Part shown: positions 34,501 to 48,011 of the stretch, piece after piece
Numbering within the stretch: position 1 is the stretch's first letter
Layout of the letters: each line of letters starts with the position of its first letter
NCBI RefSeq assembly: GCF_023343835.1
Contig: NC_064438.1
Location: 22,195,078 to 22,259,077 of the forward strand
Direction: 5' to 3'
Length of the DNA: 64,000 nt
Source: Lagopus muta
Taxonomy: Eukaryota > Chordata > Aves > Galliformes > Phasianidae
Notes under the pieces: model-generated
The model's database searches: none
What the model was told of the DNA's origin: nothing
Seen by the model: only the letters and a program-made list of their open reading frames with translations
Made by a program: the position numbers and the translations under genes

Positions 34501-35735
34501 TAATCACTCTGAGTAGTCATAAGCTCCAAAACCTTGTTTTCATGTAACGTACAGAGCTTACAGCAGAGACAGTCTCTGCTGGAAATAGAGAAGTAAAAAC
34601 CTTCTGTTAGAAGCAGAAGGCCGCCTAGACATGCTAGAAGGCCATAGTGGGATAACAGTCAAGTAAAGACAAATGTAATCTGAATCAATTTTGTTCTTTG
34701 AAATAAAAACATCACTGGTCTAGAGTAGATATAATTTACAAATGGCAATAGACATATGGGACTTGGAGCCACCCGCTGATATTTTCTCTGTTGTAACTGA
34801 AAGTGTGATATGAACTCATTTGCTAGAGGTCAGGCACAAATATACTTCATTCATGGACTTCTTCCCTTGCTAGCTTCCAGACTTCTTTCCTCAAATGTGT
34901 GAAAGAAGTTAAAGTTCCAGCAGATCAACTTTCCTGTGCTCAGGTGCACTGTGGTGTCATGGCAGAAGGATTTTAGGTGGGTGCTGCTCAAACTGGAGGT
35001 ATAGTTTTTGTGAAAGAGGGAACAAACACATAGACAAACACAGATGCTGAACATAATGAGCAGGCTGTGTTCCTGAGACAAGACTAAAGAGAGCTTTTAT
35101 TTGTGGCTTGACAGGGTTTCAGAATTTTATGTAGAGAATTCTGGTGCCTATTTGCTGATTTTTATTTTCTACCATTTACAAGACCTTGTGTGTTCTCACA
35201 CATAAATTGAATTACATTGTGACTTATCACCTTATCCTCTTAGGCCTGCATTCAAAAGGCCAAATTCAGCAAGCTACTTGCATCAAAAGTAATAATTATT
35301 TATATAAAAATTAAAGGAGGCTATGGCATGTAAGTCAATAGCAATAGAGGCTGAAAAGCCTAGAATTGCGTAGACTTTGAAAGGCTGTTGCCAATTTAGA
35401 GAATCCTTGAAAGAAGCAATGATACTAGTCTATTTAATGCATTGTTTTGAATGGCTAAAACATTGCTCATAACTCACAAAAGCATATGAAACTTGCCTTG
35501 TAAGATTACTCATCTTTGGTGAGTATGAAAGATTACATTCAGTATTACACAGATATTTGCCTAAAATTCTTGTTTCTGTTTTAATTATTTTCTGCATACA
35601 TTATAGAAATCCTTCTGGTATTTTTATTATGTATAAATGAATGCATCATTCACTTTGAAAGTCATTTAAATTTTTCATGTTGTTAAAGTGCTAAGGAGGT
35701 TGAAAAAGACAGACTAATTTTCCATCAAGACATAC
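25541..35735. other. 10-kb non-coding stretch, no gene recognised
   Basis: AT-rich DNA with ORFs of 120 codons or fewer that lack domains. Features: (GA)n at 25864-25880, an imperfect direct repeat ACTATCTATGTAGTCT at about 28136-28170, poly-A at 32579-32596 and poly-T at 32658-32681. No transposon recognised, though very old ones could be missed by eye. Confidence 0.45.
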
Positions 35736-35738
35736 TGC

Positions 35739-35790
35739 ATTGTAACATCGTAACAACACTGTACATTGTAACATTGTAACACAACATTGT
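35739..35790 (+). repeat. short tandem repeat (ACATTGTA-like) at the CR1 5' junction
   Basis: Imperfect copies of CATTGTAAC / CATCGTAAC / ACACTGTA run directly into the start of the CR1 body. Confidence 0.8.
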
Positions 35791-37696
35791 GTGGATGAGC
35801 TGGGAATTACTGTCAAGACTCAGGAGGAAAAAGAGAGTCTATGTCCTGTGGAAGAAGGGACAGGCTAGTAGGGGAGATTACAAGGAAGTTGCAAAGGTAT
35901 GCAGGGAGGAAGTCCGGAAGGCGAAAGCCCATCTCGAACTTAGATTGGCCACTGCAGTAAAGCAGAATAAGAAATCCTTTTACAAATATATCAATGACAA
36001 GAGAAAACCCAAGGATAATCTCTGTCCTTTAATTGATGCGGCAGGGAATGTGACCACAGATGACAAGGAGAAGGCTGAGGTCCTCAACGCCTTCTTTACA
36101 TCTGCCCTTAATAGTCAGACCAGCTATCTTCAGGGCACTTTGTGCCCTGATCTGGATATCTGGGCTGACATGCAGCATATCTCCCCGGAGATCGAGGTGG
36201 AGACAGTTAGAGAGCTCCTCCTCCATCTGGACAGTCACAAGTCCATGGGACCGGATGGGCTTCATCCTAGGGTGCTGAGGGAGTTGGCAGGGGTGATTGC
36301 TAAGCCGCTCTCGGCTATCTACCAGCGCTCCTGGTTGACTGGAGAGATTCCAGAGGATTGGAGGCTTGCTGATGTGACTCCCATCTACAAGAAGGTCCGT
36401 AAGGAGGATCTGGGGAACTACAGGCCTGTCAGCCTGACATCAGTGCCAGGGAAGGTCATGGAACAAATCCTCCTGGGAGAGATCACACAGCTTGTCCACG
36501 GGATCAGGCCCAGCCAGCATGGGTTCATGAAAGGCAGGTCGTGTTTGACCAACCTCATCTCCTTCTACGACTGGGTGACCAAACTGGTAGATGAGGGAAA
36601 GGCAGTTGATGTAGTCTACCTAGACTTCAGCAAAGACTTTGACATGGTCTCACACAGTATCCTTCTGCGGAAACTGGCTGCCCATGGCTTGGACAGTTTT
36701 ACCCTCCGTTGGATAAGGAACTGGCTGGAGGGCCGTGCTCAACGGGTGGTGGTCAATGGAGTGAAGTCCAGCTGGAGACCTGTTACAAGTGGTGTCCCCC
36801 AGGGGTCGGTACTGGGGCCCATCCTGTTTAATATCTTCATTGATGACTTAAATGAAGGGATTGAGTGTACCCTGAGTAAGTTTGCAGATGACACCAAGTT
36901 GGGAGGTTGTGTCAATCTGCCTGAGGGCATGGAGGCCCTGCAGAGGGATCTAGGTAAGCTGGATCGCTGGGCTGAGATGAATGGGATGAGGTTTAACAAG
37001 GCCAAGTGTCGGGTTCTGCACTTTGGCCACAACAACCCCAGGCAGCGTTACAGGCTTTGGGATGAGTGGTTGGATGATTGTGAAGAGGAAAGGGACCTTG
37101 GGGTGTTGGTTGATGCTCGGCTGAACATGAGCCGACAGTGTGCCCAAGTGGCCAAGAGGGCCAACGGCATCCTGGCCTGCATTAGAAATAGTGTGGCCAG
37201 CAGGAGCAGGGAGGTGATCATCCCCCTGTACTCAGCACTGGTGAGGCTGCACCTCAAGTACTGTGTTCAGTTTTGGGCCCCTCACTACAAGAAAGACATT
37301 GAGGCCCTGGAGCGTGTCCAGAGAAGGGCAATGAAACTGGTGAGGGGTCTGGAGCACAAACCTTATGAGGAGCAGCTGAGGGAGCTGGGATTGTTCAGTC
37401 TGGAGAAGAGGAGGCTCAGGGGAGACCTCATTGCACTCTACAACTTCCTGAAGGGAGGTTGTGGTGCAAAAGGGTCTGGCCTCTTCTCCCAGGCAAATAG
37501 TAGGACCCAAGGAAATGGCCAGAAGTTATACCAGAGGAGGTTTAGGTTGGATATTAGGAGAAACTTTTTCTCTCAAAGGGTGGTCAGGCACTGGAATGGC
37601 TGCCCAGGGAGGTGGTGGAGTCGCCGTCCCTGGCAGTGTTCAAGAGGTGCCTGGATGAGGAGCTACGAGAGATGGTTTAGTAGCTTGTGGCACTGA
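35789..37696 (+). pseudogene. CR1 ORF2 fragment: reverse transcriptase, endonuclease missing
   Basis: 635 codons without a stop. RT motifs in order: [12 protein letters not shown] (~res 155), [18 protein letters not shown] (~211), [20 protein letters not shown] (~245), YLDFSKDFD (277-285, catalytic D279), [10 protein letters not shown] (~335), FADD (365-368, catalytic Asp pair). The catalytic aspartates are kept. [10 protein letters not shown] differs from the usual FSKAFDTVSH. The last ~35 residues are out of frame: relative to the family a one-base loss near 37600 shifts reading, and the familiar C-terminal [20 protein letters not shown] stretch sits in another frame. The first Met lies at the truncation and is not a natural start. 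Not a functional element. Confidence 0.92.
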
Positions 37697-37763
37697 TAGG
37701 AATGGGAGGGTGGTTGGACTGGATGATCTTGCAAGTTGTTTCCAACCTTGTGATTCTGTGATC
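35789..37763 (+). mobile_element. 5'-truncated CR1 LINE with nearly intact reverse transcriptase
   Basis: About 1.97 kb. The 5' part of ORF2 (endonuclease) and ORF1 are absent; the element runs from the region before the RT through the 3'UTR block GGTTGGACTGGATGATCTTG to the terminal TGATTCTGTGAT. CR1 elements are usually 5' truncated and have no poly-A tail, as here. The long open frame suggests a relatively recent insertion. A 26-T run at 37831 lies just outside. Confidence 0.95.
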
Positions 37764-37830
37764 AGAGTTGCAAGGTATTCTATGAAAAACTATAAACATG
37801 CTGTCTGAGGGAGGAATTAAAAGTAAAGTG

Positions 37831-37856
37831 CTTTTTTTTTTTTTTTTTTTTTTTTT
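37831..37856 (+). repeat. poly-T run (26 T)
   Basis: Uninterrupted homopolymer, about 70 bp after the CR1 end. On the other strand it reads as a poly-A, but no SINE or retrocopy body could be recognised beside it. Confidence 0.95.
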
Positions 37857-38356
37857 AAAGCACAACTTTAATTGAAGAGGAGGAGAGAAAAAGAGAAATT
37901 TCAAGAACGTTAATATTTCTGTTAGTTTTCATGAAGATGAGAAGCTGGAAGTAAATAATAGTAAATGACTGTCAGTATTAGCTTTATTAGAACAAAACAA
38001 AAGAATCCCAAAAAAGGGATGTGGACTTCATTAGGGGCAGGTGGATGTATCGCATTTCTTGGAGCTCTGTGTTGTCCAGGGTGTTACAGTCGCATGCTGC
38101 TCATCGCTTCTAAATTTTTAGGTACAATTACCATAATAACTTAGTTCATTATTGTTAACATTGTCTGGAAAGTGCATAATTCTTACAACTAGATGTATCC
38201 AAAGTAGCTACACTGAGCTAATTGCCAACTGAGATAATATTTTGAAAAAACAACAAGGATGTGTTCCTACATTTAATGTCAATTTCTATAATCAAAATCA
38301 TATAAAATAGGACTCCAACTAAAGCTATGGCACAGCTGGGCAAAGAAAGCATGTAA

Positions 38357-38415
38357 TAAAATCATAAAATCCATCTGAGTTGAAAGGGATCTTTAATTAT
38401 CATCTGGTCATAGGA
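38357..38415 (-). mobile_element. old CR1 LINE 3'-end remnant
   Basis: AAATCATAAAATCCATCTGA then GTTGAAAGGGATCTTTAATTATCATCTGG is a diverged reverse complement of a CR1 3' end. The upstream extent (toward about 38620) is unclear. Confidence 0.6.
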
Positions 38416-38419
38416 CATC

Positions 38420-41300
38420 TATGTTTCCAGATTTGCACTTGCTTGCTGCAGTTCCTCCAGAAATGATCCTACTTTTCTTCTTGTTCCTTAAATGATATGA
38501 TACCTTTCCCAGTCTGGATGCTAGATCACAGACTGAATCCCAGCAGATCAAGCAGCCTAGTTCCACGTGACTGTTATTTGTGTACCTCCTGATAACAAAA
38601 TTCCTTTTGGTTTCCAGACTTTATAGTTGTTTTACCACATCCCATGCATTCTTCCAAGCTTATCCCAAAGCAGACTTCCAACTCTTGCTCTTAGCTCCAT
38701 CTCATCATTTAAAATAACTTGCTGCTCCCACGACTAAGGCTGTCCTGTTATATACTGTCAGACCTGTTTCCCCAATAGCTTTTGTTTTCAGGAGCTCATC
38801 TTACCATCCTGATCTCCACACTATAACTCATTCTGTACACTATATCTGCTGACAAACTGCAACTGCTAATTAGAAAATAAAGTCCATCAAACGATCCGGA
38901 TCTGTGTAATATATGTGTGCTTTATGGCAGGTTTTATGTTGCTCTTTAGTACAAATTTCTTTAACAATTTAGACTGGAGGCAACTAAGTATAAACTGTTG
39001 ACAGACCTGAAGTAACAGCAGGAGGCTCTGTCGAGAGAGCAGTGTTGAATACATGAAGCTTTTAGCATCTAAACGCAGTTTAACTGCATTCCAAGCAGTA
39101 TGTCTCACTGCAGTCTGATTCTCCTTAAGTTCTTGTCAAACACTATTGTTCTGGTTTATTTTGGAAACCTCCTTCTGTTTGTGATCTGTGCCCAATCTGC
39201 TAAGCATTTATTTATCCCTGACAAACAGCCTGGATGCAACTGCCACCAAAACTCAGCTTGACTAATAATGTGGTGTTTGTACAGGGTTGCCTGATGCACC
39301 TATAGAGCTGGGATAAAAGTCTTGAGTAAAGCCCTTCCGAGATTTGTAGCACATTGTGAATTTGGCTGAGTTTCATTTTGAAAACCTCATGTTCAACAAA
39401 TACTGACATGTGAAATTGTCTGGTTTTTTTTTCCGGGACAAGTGGTGACAGCCAGAACATAACATAGCCCTCAGAGTTTAAAGTATCTGCATTACAATTA
39501 TTTACTTACTGCAACGTTCATTTTGCATGAAATTCATGTCTCATTAATTGAACATATTACTGGGGGAGGCAAAGACATAGTTTGCTACTGCTGACTGTAC
39601 TTGGTTACATCTAGTCCATAAAACCTTCTTGGATCTGGTTTGGTTTATTTTGGGCAGAGGTTTTTCTGCCATTTCTGCTCTTCTCAGCATGGTTGCCCAA
39701 TATTTTGCAGCTTGTATTTTTAATTCAAAGCTCTTATTCTTGTTCACCATTTTTGTTGCCTTTCTGAATAATTTTATTATCAGGTCCAGAGAGATTTCTC
39801 ATGCTTATCTGTCTGGGTTTTAATCTGCTTTTCATGTTTGAAGTCCAATCATGTTATAACAATAATTAAAGCATATTTACACTTGCATAGCACTTCTCAT
39901 CTCTCCTTTTTCATGTTAGTAAGTGTTGGCTAGTGTCTTGATCTAAGGAAAGATGCTATCAATAACATCTCTGGCAAAAGAGAAACACTATGGAACTTGC
40001 TGTTCATCAGGATATAAAGTTATGCTCAGTTGTTTACTCTTTCTTTTTGATTGTATGAACCTTGAGTTGTATCACAGCTACAGGCTGTGATTCTGTGATA
40101 CAGGCGTCAGGAAAGAGGATCCTGCCCAGCATGGCAGCTGGCAAATACTGTTTTCTGTTTGAGAAACAAATCAATATGTCCAACTACCTGGGCAAGTGTT
40201 TTAACTTCATGGATATTTTATGGAAGGTCAGCATGGTGTCCTTGTGTGTATTTTAAAAAGAAGTTACTGATTGTATTTTTTGAGAGGAAGAGTTCTTGTA
40301 TGTTGGTATGCTCTGCAACTGCTATCGCAGTAAGACTCAAAGATGGGGAGATAATATATGCTTCACTAAACATTGTGCTGCTCTTGCTGGTGCACTCCAG
40401 GACACATGTTGAAGCAGAATTCTAACTACTTAAGAAACTTTAAGGTTAAACAAGGAGATAGCTAGCTAGTTTTGATGCCTCCAACCATGGACAGCAGCTG
40501 TCTGTGGGTGTTTGGGATTGTAACTTTGGATTTAGGATTCTCACTTCTGTTCAAGTCTTGCCTCAGGCATCAAAGTCCTCAGTTGGAGCTAGCCCCAAAC
40601 CCCAGCTGGTGCACATCAGTAGAGATCAGTTATACTTAGAAGCACCAAGCACATGATCCTGCTTGCTGCAGGCAGGAATAATTTCACTTGCTGTTCAAAT
40701 GAGCTGCTCTAGAACAATCAGATGTAGACGTAATGTGACAATACAAATTCACATAGAGACATTTGGATTTGAGGTTCTTTTGACTAAAGCCAAAATTTGC
40801 AAAAACATCATGGATGCTTTATTCATTTGGTTTTTAGGCTTTACTTCATCAGAGTCTGCAAGAACTGTTACAATTTTTGAGGTTAAATTATTTTTTCCAA
40901 TACCACCTCTCTTGCCAATGCCAGTTCCCATGGCTCTTTATGTATACCTATATATTCCTGATTTCTAGGAAATAAGCATAGAAATCATAAGCCAGTGTGT
41001 AGGAGCTCTGGAAACATGTTGAAATGGATCAAAAGGAATGTAATAGTAGAATGAATAGAGTTTCTCCAAGCCTCTTATGCTTCCTGGAAAAGAGACAATA
41101 AAAGGGAGGTGGATGCAATACCAAATACCTGTGATGCACGCCCTTCAAGAGTTCAATTCTCCAGGGCTGGCCACCAGGCACTTCTACCAGCAAGTATGCC
41201 TACTAAGAAACTGAAGTGATTTTAATTCTGTTTTATTTATTTCACAATGATCAAGTGTGCGTTTTTTTGTTTGTTTGTTTGTTTGTTTTTGTGTGTGAAA
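38420..41300. other. non-coding, no gene recognised
   Basis: Only short ORFs (101 codons or fewer) without recognisable domains. A CTGTGATTCTGTGATAC motif at 40085-40101 recalls a CR1 tail but has no CR1 body beside it. Confidence 0.45.
41258..41297 (+). repeat. (TTTG)n simple repeat
   Basis: About six TTTG units, next to the 3' end of a minus-strand CR1 copy. Confidence 0.9.
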
Positions 41301-41950
41301 TCATAGCATCACCAAGTTTGGAAGAGATCTCTAATGTCACCCAGCCCAACCATCTTATCACCAGTATTTCCCACTAAGCCATGTCCCTCAGTACAACATC
41401 TAAATGTTTCTTAAACACCTCAGGGGTGGTGACACCGCCCTGGGCAGCTGATCAGTCTCTTAGAGAAGTATTTCCTGATGTCCAACCTGAATCTCTGGTG
41501 CGGCAACTTGAGACCATTCCCTCTAGCCCTACTCCTACTGTTAGTCACCTCCCCACAACCTCCTTTCAGGGAATTGTAGAGAGCAATAAGGTCAGCTCTT
41601 AGTCTCCTCTTCTCCAGACTGAACAATCCTGGTTCCCTCAGCTGCTCTTCTTGAGGCTTGTGCTCCAGATCCCTCACCAGCTTTACTGCCCTTCTCTGAA
41701 CAAAATCCAGGCCCTCAATATCTTGTAGTGAGGGGCCCAAAACTGAAGACAGTACTTGAGATGCAGCCTCAGCAGAGATGAGTACAGAGGGGTGATCACA
41801 TCCCTGCTTCTAATGCTATTCCTGATACAAGCTAGAATGCCTTTGGCCTTCTTGGCCACCCGGGCACACTACTTGCTCGTGTTCAGCCAAGCATTGACCA
41901 GTACCTCCAGGTCCGTTGTCTTCTAGATGATGGTGTTCCATCCACTCTTT
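41300..41950 (-). mobile_element. CR1 LINE 3' fragment, about 650 bp
   Basis: On the minus strand, part of ORF2's C-terminus is readable (41420-41740): [47 protein letters not shown]. The 3' end AAATCATAGCATCACCAAGT lies at about 41301. The protein is interrupted and diverged from the 35.8-kb copy, and the 3'UTR (CACCGCCCTGGGCAGC) differs, so it likely belongs to another CR1 subfamily. Confidence 0.92.
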
Positions 41951-44900
41951 TTGGATTAATCCAAACTTGTTGGTCCTTTTAAAAAATTCTTTCTCGAATG
42001 GCAGCCCAGGGCAGTATTATTTTCCAAGGCCAAGAAGAAGTTTTAATGATTTACAGGGTGAAAAAAATATAATGTTCACATTTTATGCTATGAATATTAA
42101 AAAAAAATAAATCAGGCATTTTAGCTAAATGCCACAGTATGCTGGAAGTGCTTATGCCACATGTGTAATCATTCTTGTTAATGCGAAGTGGGGCCATTGG
42201 TACTGATCATATTTCGTTTTGACAAGATTAGCAGTTGAATAACGGCACTCTGAAGAGTACCCAGAGCATGATTTTAAGATTGTTTAATTTTTCTGATGTT
42301 TGAATGACAGTTAAAGTTTATCAGGTGGTTTGTAGGTTTTTTTTTTTGTAAAAATAAATATAGAAATAAAAAAAATGCAATTTTTAAAAATGAAGCTAAT
42401 TTTTTCTTATCACTCCTCAGAAAGCATGGTTTGTGTGTACAATTAAATATTCTTAACTCGTGGTGATTTAATAGTCTGCTGTTACTAATCAGTGTCTAGG
42501 TGAATTATACATGGGAGATGAATGCCACAAGTTCAAATAGTTTGTACTAGCTGCTGCAACCTTTACTCTATGAAGGTACAATAATCACTAGGCTTTATGA
42601 AATCTTTTTTTTCCCTGCTAGTTTCCTCTCAGTAAAATTCTTTTTCTGGCTCAGTCTGCTGTTAGTGATTTTTCCTGTCAAGAAGCTCTTCTGAATCCTT
42701 AGTTTTTCAGTACTGGTTTCTGACCTTGGATTGAGTATGTAGGTATTGTGTGCCTACCGAAATAGGGTAAGGAAGTTGTTGCATCTGAGTGATTTGTGTG
42801 ATGCTGGGATAGCAGAAATGTAATGAATGTGCTTAAAAATACATTGCCATGTGTGTAGAGACCAGTGACAGGATCTACTGCATGAACCATAGGTCAAAAA
42901 AATGACAAGAGAAAGACATTAGTTCAAACTTCTCATACTTTCTATGTGCTCTGTGAGAGTTTCTACAGCTTAGTCCTACCTATCCCAATACCCCTGCACC
43001 TTAAGATGCAGCAAACCCAGCAATGATGCCCACCCCAAATCCTTTACCCCTTCTCCCAGGTGGGGTTTCCTGTGAATTTGACTTGAGCCACCTCTATGCT
43101 ATGCTATTTCTTGCATTTCTGGAACTATTCCCTGCAGATCGTGTACTTGTCTTTTTCAACAGCATTACTTCAGTGGAGTTGATTTTGTGCCTGCAGCCTG
43201 GCCCCACTGCAGCTGTTCCACTTTCAGAAAGCGTTACCTTCTTTCCTATGAAAATGAATCTGGTCTCGCTATGATGCTGATATAGCCCATATGGTCCACA
43301 TAAACATTGTCTTGTCATCTCAGAAAATGAGTAGAAACAGGAGGGATAAAAGCCTCCACACCTAAGCAGCCAGATGATTGCTTCTACTGAGACCGTGGGC
43401 TAGGCTGCTGCTTTTAATCCCACTTGTGTTTTGTTCTTTTGCCCCAGGGGAGGAGGTGTGTTTGCTCCCGGGCGGGAGGAGTGTGGGAAAAAGAGGAGTT
43501 GAAAACTGATGAATTTTTTCTCTTATTTTTCTGTACTGGTAGTTTGAGGAATACTTCTCAGTTTGTTGAAAGATGTTTACTAGATATCTCACGAGGAGGT
43601 AGATTTGATTTTTCTATGCATTATGTATGATGTTGCCAGCAGAGGTAAGAAAGGAATAATGCTATTGAAAAAGGCTCTGCTGAGATTTCTTCTAGAGTAT
43701 AGCCCTGGTCATCTGTGTTGAAGTAAGGTAATCCAAACTAATAGGTGTGCAAGGAAGGACCAGTTGGTGATAGGAAGAGAGTCGACTCTACAGGAGTTTG
43801 GTAAAGTTGTGCGTACACTGCACTGCTGCGCTGTACAGAGTAGCCACGATGGAAAACAATTGGAAAGCAATAGAACGATGTCAGCATTCTGTTGTGGCTA
43901 ACGATGTGTCTGTGCCTAATGGCAACAGTAATTAGCACAGGCACCACGCTGTATTAATGCTAGTATGCAAAAATGGGTGAGACGAGCCAGGTGAATACAC
44001 TGCCGTGCTTCAGGCTAGCCCTATTACAGAAATAAGATCCAGAAGGATCTTGGCTTGCTCATCCTTCCACAGGATGCTGAAAGGACAATAGTTCAGTCTT
44101 TATAAATACCTAGACAGGAAATCACTAGAAAATGAGGGAGAGAAAGTGAACTAAAGAGCTGTTTTGACAGATTAAAAAATTGTGAAGGAATTTCCATGTT
44201 TAAGTACATATTTTAAAAGGCGGTTAGGAACCTTCAGTTGTTGACATTGATGCTTATTTTAGAGATAATATAAATGAAAGAATTGTAAGAAAATCTAATG
44301 AAGTCTAAAAAACTGTGTCAAGTTGCCCTGCAAGATGTCTGAAACTTGCTTCTCTTGTTATGATTACAAGCTTATGATTAAAAGCATCCAATCTGAAACA
44401 ACAGTTCAGAAATATGAATGCACTGATTCCCTATTTATCTCCTTAGAAAGTAATGCTCATTAGATTTTAAACATAAAATTTTAATGGCTAATTGTTTGAG
44501 AGAAGGAAGGAAAAAGATATTGGATGTGAAATCCAGACTGCAGATTGCTGCTGGGCAGAAGGAAAGGTTCAAAAGCAATGATGGTTAGGGAGAAGATAAA
44601 AGGGAAATATATAAATGTTGTTGGTTGTGAAGGCCAGATCATTTTCAATATAATCCTGAGAGCTATAATGCGGCACTTAGGACAGTAGGAAAAAAAAAAT
44701 AGAACTACACAGACATTAGGAATAAATGAAATTACACAGTTCTACATGAGGAAGTGTAATTTACCTTTGGATAGGTAAAGTCTGCTGCCCTAATTTTACC
44801 AGAGCCAGCAGAAAATAACAGAAGCATTTGAAATTTGGACTTCTCAGCTGACTAAGTTTGACATGGAGCATGGGCAACTTCTGCTTTGATTGAAAAGTTG

Positions 44901-45391
44901 AAGATGCCCGTTTGTTGCTCCTTTCCAAGCAGGGTTCTAGTGATGGCAAACACTGAAAGTTTTGACGTTTCACTTGCTCTGAAATCGTTAATTGCTTTGG
45001 ACGTGAGGCTGCAAATTGCCTTCATGACCCAAGGCCTTAATTGTTCAGAAAAATTACAGCATATGTGAGAATTGTGCACTGTGTGTGCTAGTGCAGTTTG
45101 TTTGTCAGTACTGATAATAACCAAGTGAACTGTTTTACTTCTCATTATAATCCATACCAAGAAGTTTTTATGTAACATTTCATGTGTAGCTGTAAATTAA
45201 GTTGGAGAAGGGTTAATGTTAATCCATCTGACTTCAAGTTTGCTACAGAGTCCATTGAGCTTAATTTGACACAGTTTTGATTCAATTTTCCAATCTTTGT
45301 GTAATGATGATCTGTTTCAGGTACCGTGGAAGCAAATGCTTGGTTATTATTCACACCACTTGAGAGAGGCGAGAGCACAGAAAAGAGAAAT

Positions 45392-45425
45392 TCTGTTTTT
45401 TGTTTTTTGTTTTTTGTTTTTTTTT
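45392..45425 (+). repeat. (GTTTTTT)n simple repeat
   Basis: Four 7-bp units ending in a T run. Confidence 0.9.
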
Positions 45426-45819
45426 CCCAACAACATAACTTACCTTCACATTTATTGAATTTGTGTTTCAAAAAGAAAAGAAAAACAGCTGCATAACCAA
45501 TTATTTATCTTTTCATAACCAAAGATAACTGTAAAGGACTGAAATCATGCCATTTTCTTTTTTCTCTTCAGCAAAACTAGTACCTGGAATATATGATTTG
45601 TGGGATAGTGATATTTCAGAAACATTGTTAATTCCACTATTTTTTTTTGTCCCCAGCCCCCTTTCTGATGGAGAGAGGAAAACAAAATTAGTCCTAAAGA
45701 AATAAGTAAGTGTTGGTGTTAGGACCATAGATGCTGATATGAGCATGCTTTAAAAAAAAAAAAAAATGTCTAGGTTTCATTTGCATAGTTCTCTGCCACA
45801 AGCAAGATTGTGGGGTGGT

Positions 45820-45846
45820 TTTTTTTTTTTTTTTTTTTTTTTTTTT
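45820..45846 (+). repeat. poly-T run (about 27 T)
   Basis: Uninterrupted homopolymer followed by CCCC; a poly-A of about 16 lies 60 bp upstream. Confidence 0.9.
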
Positions 45847-48011
45847 CCCCAACACAAAACAGACAGTGCATAAATCTTTACCAGTACTTGGGTAAGAATA
45901 TTTAAGAAAATTTAAGTGAAAGTAATGCTGCAATACCACAGAAAGTTATCTTCTGGAAAGTTCATAAGCAGAATTTGTAGGATGTAAGTCACCAAGTAAA
46001 TGAGAGTGACTTCAAATTTGCACATTACATCTGTGAGATGAATGGATGGAACATAAACACCTATTTATCTGCAGACATGAAAATGTAACTATAGCAGAAC
46101 TTAAAAGGATTAAAAAACACCCTCCAATCAGAATTCATTCTATTAATTTTTTTCTTCTGTCAACAGTAACTGTGCACAGATCAGCCTGCTTAGTTTGTAT
46201 GTGTGAACAGTGTTCTTGGCTAAAGTACTCTATTTACATAGGAACAGGAAATTCAGATGATGCAGCAGAATCCAGTCTGTTTTCTTTCATGTAGCCCAGT
46301 TTGGGTGTGCATGCTGAATTACATATAGGTATGCTTATTCTGGTTTGCTGATTATTATGGAAAAGAGAATGGAGAGATAGGTTGGATGTTACTTCATCCC
46401 CTCAGGCTGGTTGTGATCTATAGCTACCTACACAAAAATATTAATAGATATTGAAGGTGAGGCAGAACAGACTTCACCTTGGTTTTTAGTGTTGCAGTAT
46501 GTGTATACTTTCTGCTCGTTATTCTCCATTGCCTATAACTCATAATAGTGCAAAGTAGCTATGAAATGCTACAGAATCAGCATGGTCATAAATGACTCCA
46601 GAAAATTTAGAAGAGTGGAAAATCTGATATTTTATCTTCCACCAATATCAGCACAATGAACTTGATTGTACAGTAGAAAGAAAATACCTTCTCCCTGCCC
46701 AACATTTATAGAATTCTTCCAGAAATTATTTTCATGAGTGTTTCTACTGGCCTTCTCTCCCAGGCAGAACGTTCCATGGCACATTCCATCAACTTTAATT
46801 CTTCATGATTTATCTGCGGGTATCTTTTGTTGTCAATTACAGGCCTTTCCTCTTGTACATCTTAAGGCATGCCTTGGCCTTTCAGGCTGAACTTTCTGCC
46901 ACATTTTCACTCCTCATAGCGTCAAGAGTATCAAGTTGTCAAAATCAATAAAGCTTTTGTAACACCTCGATGAAGAGGTGTTTTCTGCCTTTTGTTTTCC
47001 AAGCTTAAGGAAGGTTAAATCAGGTAACAGCAATAATAAGTGAAACATTTTACAAACTATTAACTGTTTTCTATCATGGTAGAAGGTTGTCAGCTGGCTC
47101 TGTGCTATCTTAATTGTTTTTTTTTTTTTTTTATAATTGATTTCCATATACACAGTTACCCACTGAGCGACTAAGGAGGATATACTTCACTTATTGCTTA
47201 GTTCTGGCCTCTAAGTAGAATAATTAGGGCTGAAAAGGCATTTAAGACTTTTTCTGAAACAACTGTATTATCTATTCTGTAAGGAAATTTAGCTGAGACT
47301 GAAGGTTAGGGTCTCCAGCTTGTCAGATCTTTCCTTTTTGAAAAAGTTATAAATTCCATCATCTCCAGGTTATGACTATTGAACTGTGCATCCCATAACA
47401 ATCAGCTGTAGGTTTTCCTTTTATTTTAACCTCATCTTACTATAATTAGATCCTGGATCTAATGTGTAGATTTTCAGATCATTGTTCCTTGTGTCAAATT
47501 AGTTTATGAAACTTCTTCCAGTAGTAGTCCATGAAAGCCAGTGTTATATAGCAGCTTCCCCTCTATGCTGCCTTACCTGTTCCTACGTCTCAAGGACAAC
47601 TGAGGTGACATGGAAGTAGCATGTGAAGTTGTATCCCACTATGTATCTCTTTCATACTGAGTTCTTCTCTGAGCAGAGGACTCCAGTGACTGCTGAAGCA
47701 CAGAAACTCTTTGACCCTAGCAGGAGGCCACAGAAAAAATGTAAAGATTGCATTTTTACATTATGGTAAACAATATAAATGTGCACTTAAAAAATGTGAG
47801 GGGGAAGAAGTTTTTGTGCAACCACAGGTTAGCTCAGTATCACCTCAGTGTTATGCATGAGGATATTGCCTATGAAAGAGGTATCACAGTTGTAGTTTTA
47901 CTCTCTTCTCACCCCCAGACGCTCATTTACCGTTTCAGGTCTGCGCTGAACACCTTCTGGCAATCTGTAAGAAATAAAACCAAGAGATGTTCTCTTCAAC
48001 CTCTTTATTGC

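Larger units (their letters stand above)
41960..48005. other. non-coding, no gene recognised
   Basis: Contains a (TTTTTTG)n tract at 45392-45425, poly-A at 45751-45766 and poly-T at 45820-45846. ORFs are short and domain-free. Confidence 0.45.

Noticed and set aside
36029..37510. Several ORFs antisense to or in other frames of the CR1 RT
   Set aside because: Shadows of the GC-richer RT frame.
40062..40101. Possible CR1 tail (GTGATTCTGTGATAC)
   Set aside because: No CR1 body upstream; a short match to the terminal repeat alone is not enough.
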